Assembly (NCBI GenBank): GCA_012962365.1
Contig: DTXR01000176.1
Coordinates: forward strand, 1-22,256
DNA from: Chromatiaceae bacterium
Lineage (GTDB): Bacteria; Pseudomonadota; Gammaproteobacteria; Chromatiales; Chromatiaceae
Length of the DNA stretch: 22,256 nt
Direction of reading: 5' to 3'
Shown: one piece after another, positions 17,390 through 22,256 of the stretch
How the letters are laid out: every line of letters begins with the position of its first letter
Position numbering within the stretch: position 1 is the stretch's first letter
The notes under the pieces: generated by a model
The model's input: the letters and a program-made list of their open reading frames with translations, nothing else
What the model was told of the DNA's origin: nothing
Database searches by the model: none
Translations under genes and position numbers: made by a program

Positions 17390-17731
17390 ATGAAACTGAA
17401 AAACATTTTACTGGCGACCGTTCTTGCAGGCAGCACACTCATGGCCGGATCTGCAAGCGCATTTTTTGGCGGGTGGGGTCCATGGGACTGGTTTGACGAT
17501 GATGACTGGTATGATTATCCGCCACCTTGGTATTACGGTGGTTATCCTGGTTATGGATATCCGGGGTATGGCTATGGCGTACCTTATGGGTATGGTGCTC
17601 CTTATGGTTATGCGCCCTATGGATATGGTGGTGGTTATCCTTATGGCAGCGGTTATGGTTACCCCTATGGTCCAAGCCAAGCGCCACAAACCACGCAGCC
17701 CGCACCAAATACAAACAACCCCGGCAAATAA
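17390..17731 (+). CDS. Sulfur-globule-protein-like Gly/Tyr/Pro-rich exported protein
   Basis: A 113-residue protein. The ATG at 17390 is chosen over an upstream in-frame TTG because GGAGG (17377-17381) is ideally placed and a clean signal peptide follows. Residues 1-24 ([14 protein letters not shown] to SASA) are a Sec signal peptide with cleavage before [11 protein letters not shown]. After an aromatic/Asp segment ([16 protein letters not shown]), residues 50-94 are short GY, PYGYG and PGYG repeats. The tail (95-113) is rich in Pro, Gln, Asn and Thr. Composition and order (signal, WGPW, Gly-Tyr-Pro repeats) resemble the sulfur globule envelope proteins of Allochromatium vinosum, which coat periplasmic sulfur stores. 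Other Gly/Tyr-rich envelope proteins can look alike, so the match is by pattern. A good terminator follows, so the gene is probably monocistronic. Confidence 0.75.
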   Translation: MKLKNILLATVLAGSTLMAGSASAFFGGWGPWDWFDDDDWYDYPPPWYYGGYPGYGYPGYGYGVPYGYGAPYGYAPYGYGGGYPYGSGYGYPYGPSQAPQTTQPAPNTNNPGK

Positions 17732-17737
17732 TCAAGG

Positions 17738-17769
17738 CAAACCGGCATACCTTCAGGTATGCCGGTTTG
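17738..17769 (+). terminator. Strong hairpin terminator after the sulfur-globule-like gene
   Basis: A perfect 14-bp stem (CAAACCGGCATACC with its complement) closes on a TTCA loop, starting 7 nt after the stop codon. The following TTCAGTT is only moderately U-rich. Position and stem strength support intrinsic termination or 3'-end protection of an abundant mRNA. Confidence 0.8.
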
Positions 17770-17943
17770 TTCAGTTATAAAGAGCCGTCTGTATTTCACG
17801 TATCATCCTACTACACCTTTATTCCTCGGAAGCCAGCCACCTCCGAGCGTCAGTTGTAGCAAACATTGGCAGCAAAGGGGGAGTTTGTGTCTCGACAGCA
17901 GGGACGCTTCACGTGATAATCGAAAAAAAGGAGGCGTTTTATC

Positions 17944-18417
17944 ATGAACAAGCAAACCAGCCGCCGGCGTTTCATACAGTGGCTGCTCGCCACTGGTGGT
18001 GCTTCTCTGCTGGGTGTGGCCGGCGCCCACCATACCGACAGCCATTTTGACGATGATTCCAAACACCATATCGTCTATCAGCTGAACAAGGCCGACCCCA
18101 AGTACATCTCGCATATATTGTTTTCCGCCGGTGAGATGATGCGCAAATACGGTGACGACATCGAAATCGTCATCGCCGTATTTGCCGAAGGCATTCATTT
18201 GCTGGGAAAACGTCCCCAGCGCCCCATCCCCCGTGAGCTGCAACAAAAAGCTTCTTCTCTGGCGGCCTATGGCGTGGCCTTCCACGCCTGCGGCAACACA
18301 CTGAAATCCGTACACTGGAGCAAAAATGATCTGCTGTACTTCGCCAAGGAAGTGCCCATCGGCGTGGATGACATCATGCAGCTGCAGGAGAAAGGCTTTA
18401 CCTATATTGCCTGGTGA
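17944..18417 (+). CDS. Tat-exported DsrE/DsrF-like protein
   Basis: A 157-residue protein with AAAGGAGG at 17927-17934, 9 nt before the ATG. The N-terminus carries a twin-arginine signal, SRRRFIQWLLATGGASLLGVAGA (residues 6-28 region), which points to export of a folded protein. The mature part has a DsrE/F-type fold: HHIVYQLNKADPKYISHILFSA, then IEIVIAVFAEGIHLL, then AAYGVAFHACGNTL, and a C-terminal IGVDDIMQLQEKGFTYIAW. Cys116 in ACGNTL is the only cysteine in the protein and sits where DsrE-family proteins carry the sulfur-accepting Cys. The family normally works as a cytoplasmic sulfur relay; here the likely site is the periplasm. The gene lies 212 nt downstream of the globule-like gene, but a terminator separates them. 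It ends directly against the stop of convergent dnaE2. Sulfur transfer is inferred, not shown. Confidence 0.85.
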   Translation: MNKQTSRRRFIQWLLATGGASLLGVAGAHHTDSHFDDDSKHHIVYQLNKADPKYISHILFSAGEMMRKYGDDIEIVIAVFAEGIHLLGKRPQRPIPRELQQKASSLAAYGVAFHACGNTLKSVHWSKNDLLYFAKEVPIGVDDIMQLQEKGFTYIAW

Positions 18418-21417
18418 TCAATGAAAATCCCGTGAACGGATTTTCAACTCTGCCAGCAAATGGCTGTAATCGTACAGGCGGCGGACGATCAAATGCTGTA
18501 CGCCATCGGCGCGCTGGATTTCCGCCCACACCCCCAGCAGTTTTGCACTCAACACGATCTTGCGCTGCTGTTCCGCCAGGTGGCGCCAGATGATCAGGTT
18601 GAGCACACCGGTTTCATCCTCCAGGGTGATGAACACGGCATTGCCCTTGCCCGGACGCTGACGCATCAGCACCAGACCTGCGGCGCGTACCATCAATCCC
18701 GCCTTGCGCCGGTTCACTTCCTCTGCCGGAACAAAACGCAGCTCACCCAGTGTCTTCCGTAACAGGGAAAGAGGATGCTGCCGCAGGCTCAGGCCAACAT
18801 GAGCGTAGTCAGCCAACACTTCCTCCGCCACCCCAGGCGCCGGCAAATCCGGTGACGATTCTTTCGCATCAGCCCGCGCCAATAATGGCAAAGGGGCTTC
18901 CACCGCCGCCACCGACCAGTTGGCCCGATGCCGGTTCTGCTCCAGGGAACGCAGCGCATCCGCCGCCGCCGGGGCTTTCAGGTCATTGCGCTTCAACCCG
19001 GCTTTGGCCGCCAGTTGCTGCACGCTTTCAAACGCACCGGATTCCCGCACCGTTATCAGCCGCAGGGCGGCCTGCTCCGACAGCCCTTTCACCATGCGCA
19101 GGCCAAGGCGCAGCTTTCCATCCGCCAAAGTACAATCCCAATCACTGGCATTGATCTCTGCCGGCAACACAGCGACACCATGCTCCCGGGCATCTCTGAC
19201 CAGCTGTGCCGGCGCATAGAAACCCATGGGCTGACTGTTGAGCAAAGCGGCCGCAAATATCGCCGGGTGATGGCATTTGATCCAGGCCGACACATACACC
19301 AGCAGGGCAAAGCTGGCGGCGTGGGACTCGGGAAAACCATAGTCACCGAACCCCTGGATCTGGCGAAAGATACGTTCGGCGTATGCTTCAGAATACCCCC
19401 GCTGACGCATGCCCTGTTTGAGCTTGCGCTCCCACACATCCATGCCGCCACGACGCTTCCAGGCCGCCATAGAACGGCGAATCTGATCCGCCTCCCCCGG
19501 TGTGAAACCCGCCGCAACCATGGTGAGCCTGATCACCTGTTCCTGGAAGATGGGCACCCCCAGGGTGCGCTCCAGCACTTCCTTCACTGCTTCCGATGGA
19601 TAATCCACCGCCTCCTTTCCCTGACGGCGGCGCAGATAGGGATGCACCATGTCACCCTGGATGGGGCCGGGACGCATGATGGCCACCTCCACCACCAGGT
19701 CATAGAAATTTTCCGGCCGCAGGCGCGGCAGCATGGACATCTGGGCGCGGGATTCGATCTGGAACACCCCCACCGTATCGGCCCGGCACATCATGGCATA
19801 GACCCGGGGATCTTCCGGTGGAATATCCTGCAGGCGCATGTCCAGCATCTGTAATGCCCGGCGAATGGCGCTGAGCATGCCCAGCGCCAGCACATCCACT
19901 TTCAACAATCCCAACGTTTCCAGGTCATCCTTGTCCCACTGGATGATGGTGCGATCAGGCATGGCGGCGTTTTCCACCGGCACCAGTTCATCCAGCCCGC
20001 CCCGGCTGATGACGAATCCGCCCACATGCTGAGACAGATGCCGGGGGAAGCCCAGCAGTTCGTTACTCAGCCACAACAGCTGGCGGATGCGCGGGTTGTC
20101 CGGGTCGAAACCCGCCTCTTTAAGCCAGTCGCCCTGCACTTCCACCTGCTGCAGGGACAGGCCCAGCGCCTTGCCCGTATCCCGCAGGGCGCTTTTGGGT
20201 CGGTAGGTAATCACCGTGGCGGCCAGGGCGGCGCGTTCCCGGCCATATTTTCGATAGATATACTGGATGACCTCCTCACGCCGCTCGTGTTCGAAATCCA
20301 CATCGATGTCCGGCGGTTCCCCCCGTTCCCGGGAGATGAAACGCTCGAACAATAGATTCATACGCGCCGGATCCACCTCGGTAATGCCCAGGCAATAACA
20401 CACGGCGGAATTGGCGGCGGACCCCCTGCCCTGGCACAGGATGCCCTGACTGCGGGCAAAGGCCACGATGTCCCAGACGGTGAGGAAATAGGCGGCGTAT
20501 TCCAGCTCGTCGATCAGCTTCAGTTCATGTTCGATCTGCCTCTGCACCCTGTCCGGGCAACCCTGTGGCCAGCGCACCTTCTTCCCTTCTTCCACCCGTT
20601 GCCGCAGGTAATCCTGAGGCCGCCTGTTCCCCGGCGTGACATCATCGGGATATTCATAGCTCAATTCGTCCAGGGAGAAATGGCAGCGCTCGGCAATCCC
20701 GACACTTTCCAGCAACAGTTCCCCGGGATACAGTTGCTGCAGATCATCCAGGCCACGCAAATGCCGCTCGGCATTGAACAGCGCCCGGTTTCCCAATTGC
20801 GCCAGCGTGCAGTGATGGCGAATGGCAGACAGCAGGTCACGCAATGGACGGCGCCGGGGACTGTGCATGCAGACATTGCCCGTCGCTACCAGAGGCAGGC
20901 CGTATTCTTTCGACGCCGTTTGCAAGCGCTGCAGATGCACACCATCCAGACCATCGCGCAGCAGGTTGACCGCCAGCCAGCCACGGCCGGAAAAAATCTG
21001 CCTGAACCATCGCAGATGATTTTCATCCAGCCGCCCGTCCCGGCCTGGAATGAACAGAGCCAGGCAATCGGGCAGGTCTTCCTGCAAATCCGCCTTGCAC
21101 AGTTCATAGGCGCCCTTGACCGCCCTGAGCCGGCCTTTGGTGATCAGCCTGCACAGCCGGGCATAGCCACGGCGACTGGTCGCCAGCAAGACCAGATGCA
21201 GCCCTTCGGTCAGGCGCAGCTCGGTGCCGATGATCAGCTTCAGCCCGGTATTTCGCGCCTGCTCATGGGCGCGCACCACGCCAGCCAGACTGCACTCATC
21301 GGTGATCGCCAGGGCGGTGTAGCCCTGTTCCTGCGCTCGCAGAACCAGCTCTTCGGGACGAGAGGCGCCGCGCAGAAAACTGTAGTTGGAAATGCAGTGC
21401 AGTTCGGCGTAGGCCAT
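18418..21417 (-). CDS. dnaE2: Error-prone DNA polymerase III alpha subunit DnaE2
   Basis: A 999-residue C-family DNA polymerase used in damage-induced mutagenesis with ImuA/ImuB. The start is the ATG at 21417 (MAYAELHCISNYSFLRG), which overlaps the imuB stop by one base (TGATG); the open frame further upstream lies within imuB and is not protein-like. The PHP domain begins at residue 4. The polymerase core has GRGSAANSAVCYCLGI, PDIDVDFEHERREEV (catalytic Asp370 and Asp372) and KVDVLALGML (Asp508, third catalytic residue). A helix-hairpin-helix region and the C-terminal OB fold (VFITLEDETGVLNLIIW) complete it. The length and the missing C-terminal tail of replicative DnaE fit DnaE2. Its promoter is outside the window, upstream of imuB or imuA, so LexA control cannot be checked. 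Confidence 0.96.
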   Translation of the reverse strand: MAYAELHCISNYSFLRGASRPEELVLRAQEQGYTALAITDECSLAGVVRAHEQARNTGLKLIIGTELRLTEGLHLVLLATSRRGYARLCRLITKGRLRAVKGAYELCKADLQEDLPDCLALFIPGRDGRLDENHLRWFRQIFSGRGWLAVNLLRDGLDGVHLQRLQTASKEYGLPLVATGNVCMHSPRRRPLRDLLSAIRHHCTLAQLGNRALFNAERHLRGLDDLQQLYPGELLLESVGIAERCHFSLDELSYEYPDDVTPGNRRPQDYLRQRVEEGKKVRWPQGCPDRVQRQIEHELKLIDELEYAAYFLTVWDIVAFARSQGILCQGRGSAANSAVCYCLGITEVDPARMNLLFERFISRERGEPPDIDVDFEHERREEVIQYIYRKYGRERAALAATVITYRPKSALRDTGKALGLSLQQVEVQGDWLKEAGFDPDNPRIRQLLWLSNELLGFPRHLSQHVGGFVISRGGLDELVPVENAAMPDRTIIQWDKDDLETLGLLKVDVLALGMLSAIRRALQMLDMRLQDIPPEDPRVYAMMCRADTVGVFQIESRAQMSMLPRLRPENFYDLVVEVAIMRPGPIQGDMVHPYLRRRQGKEAVDYPSEAVKEVLERTLGVPIFQEQVIRLTMVAAGFTPGEADQIRRSMAAWKRRGGMDVWERKLKQGMRQRGYSEAYAERIFRQIQGFGDYGFPESHAASFALLVYVSAWIKCHHPAIFAAALLNSQPMGFYAPAQLVRDAREHGVAVLPAEINASDWDCTLADGKLRLGLRMVKGLSEQAALRLITVRESGAFESVQQLAAKAGLKRNDLKAPAAADALRSLEQNRHRANWSVAAVEAPLPLLARADAKESSPDLPAPGVAEEVLADYAHVGLSLRQHPLSLLRKTLGELRFVPAEEVNRRKAGLMVRAAGLVLMRQRPGKGNAVFITLEDETGVLNLIIWRHLAEQQRKIVLSAKLLGVWAEIQRADGVQHLIVRRLYDYSHLLAELKIRSRDFH

Positions 21418-22243
21418 CAGTCGAAAAACCCCTGCAGGAACCACTTGCCACTGCGTCTGTCCTGATAGACCCACAGTTGCTGACCGGCCGGGTTGCTGGC
21501 CCGGTAATAGTCCCGCGCCACATCCGCGCCATCCCACCAGCCACTCTCGATGCGCTGGGAAAACACCTGCAGTTGCAGCCGACCCTGATAGCAGGGGTGG
21601 CCCTGGCGCACCGGCAGGGATTGGGGCTTGGGCAACAGCCAGATCGGCTGGTGATCATGCCGGGCAGAAGCCGCTTCTCCGCCGCCGTCTTTTTCCACCG
21701 GCTCGCAATAACGCCAAGCATGTTCCGGGCGATGATCCGGCTGCGCCCTGATGCCCTGCACGGCATCGCTGCCCATGCGCGCCCGCAGGCGCTCCAGGAA
21801 GCCATCATCCTGCTGCATATCCTGCACTGTCCTGAACAGATCAGTGGACGGTTGCTGAAAGGCCTGCCAGTCATCCACCTGCAAAACGATCTCCACCACG
21901 GCTTCGGGCAAGGTCAGGCGCTCCAGCAACTGCCGGAAAACCTCCAGGAGATAGTCCACCTCCCGGCTGGGCGCGAGCATGCCCTGCACCAGCAACGTGG
22001 GTTCCGCATCCCGGTGCAGAAACTGCCATTGCAACCGCTGCGCCGCGCCATCACGACCGCGCAGGAAACCGCACAGCGCCTCCAGCAGGCGACGGGCAGG
22101 AAACAGCAAGGCGCTGGCCTGGCTGATCTCGTGCAACAGCAGCAGACGCTGGCTGAACACTTCCGGCGGCTGCCACAGAGGCCGGGGATCAGGCACCCGT
22201 CCCAGCAGGCGATCCAGCAGCAGCACGAATTCAGGTTCTGTTC
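21417..22243 (-). CDS. imuB: ImuB, Y-family polymerase-like mutasome protein, 5' end missing
   Basis: This is the C-terminal part, about 275 residues, of ImuB, a catalytically inactive Y-family polymerase relative that links DnaE2 to the beta clamp. The segment begins TEPEFVLLLDRLLGRVPDPRPLW and covers the little-finger region. It ends with the family's RIESGWWDGADVARDYYRASN, then LWVYQDRRSGKWFLQGFFD and the stop. Palm and fingers, probably about 200 residues, are missing because the contig ends. An in-frame GTG at 22226 is internal and not the true start. In-frame continuation stops only where adapter sequence begins at 22244, so the truncation is technical. The stop overlaps the dnaE2 start by one base. 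Confidence 0.92.
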
Positions 22244-22256
22244 AGATCGGAAGAGC
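22244..22256 (+). other. Illumina adapter remnant at contig end
   Basis: The final 13 bases read AGATCGGAAGAGC, the common start of the Illumina TruSeq adapter. The imuB reading frame fails exactly at this junction. These bases should be regarded as contamination, not organism DNA. Confidence 0.93.

Noticed and set aside
17825..17847. CTCGGA / TCCGAG inverted repeat before the DsrE-like gene as a terminator or attenuator
   Set aside because: The stem is 6 bp with an 11-nt loop and no U-run, so it is within chance expectation.
18928..19854. A 308-codon plus-strand open frame, and a similar one at 20527-21465
   Set aside because: Both are antisense to dnaE2 and rich in His, Gln and Arg, typical of mirror frames of high-GC genes.

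Overview
The window looks like a contig end from a Gammaproteobacterium, most likely a sulfur-oxidising one of the Chromatiales type. The grounds are a Gly/Tyr/Pro-rich sulfur-globule-like protein, a Tat-exported DsrE/F-like protein, gene content typical of Gammaproteobacteria (RppH, a KefB-type antiporter, DnaE2/ImuB) and moderately high GC. This placement is inference from gene content. No rRNA, tRNA, CRISPR array or insertion sequence was seen.

Left part, all on the minus strand up to 9341. A very large exported protein with a gingipain-type (peptidase C25) domain fills 1-3779 and runs off the left edge. Next come an ElyC/YdcF-like membrane protein, a dihydroorotate-dehydrogenase-like flavoprotein and pyruvate:ferredoxin/flavodoxin oxidoreductase (nifJ). 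In transcription order nifJ, the DHOD-like gene and the ElyC-like gene look like one operon, with a 4-nt ATGA overlap and then a 35-nt gap. Divergent from nifJ is an FMN/3Fe-4S glutamate-synthase-like gene that is broken by a one-base frameshift near 10303.

Middle part. rppH (minus) converges on the broken gene. A plus-strand run of three overlapping genes follows: a HAD-IB phosphatase, a FecCD/BtuC-type permease and its ATPase. No binding protein or outer-membrane receptor is nearby. A lipoprotein built of three cysteine-paired modules comes next, then a convergent pair on the minus strand: a CPA2 cation:proton antiporter with an NAD-binding regulatory domain, and a small acidic protein overlapping its 3' end.

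Right part. The sulfur-globule-like gene, a clear terminator and the Tat-DsrE-like gene lie on the plus strand. The imuB-dnaE2 mutagenesis cassette is on the minus strand, with a TGATG overlap. imuB is cut off by the contig end, and the last 13 bases match an Illumina adapter rather than genomic DNA.

The most interesting material is the periplasmic sulfur pair (globule protein plus Tat-DsrE), the tripled Cys-pair lipoprotein, and the C25 protein, which is easy to miss because its reading frame has no stop inside the window.
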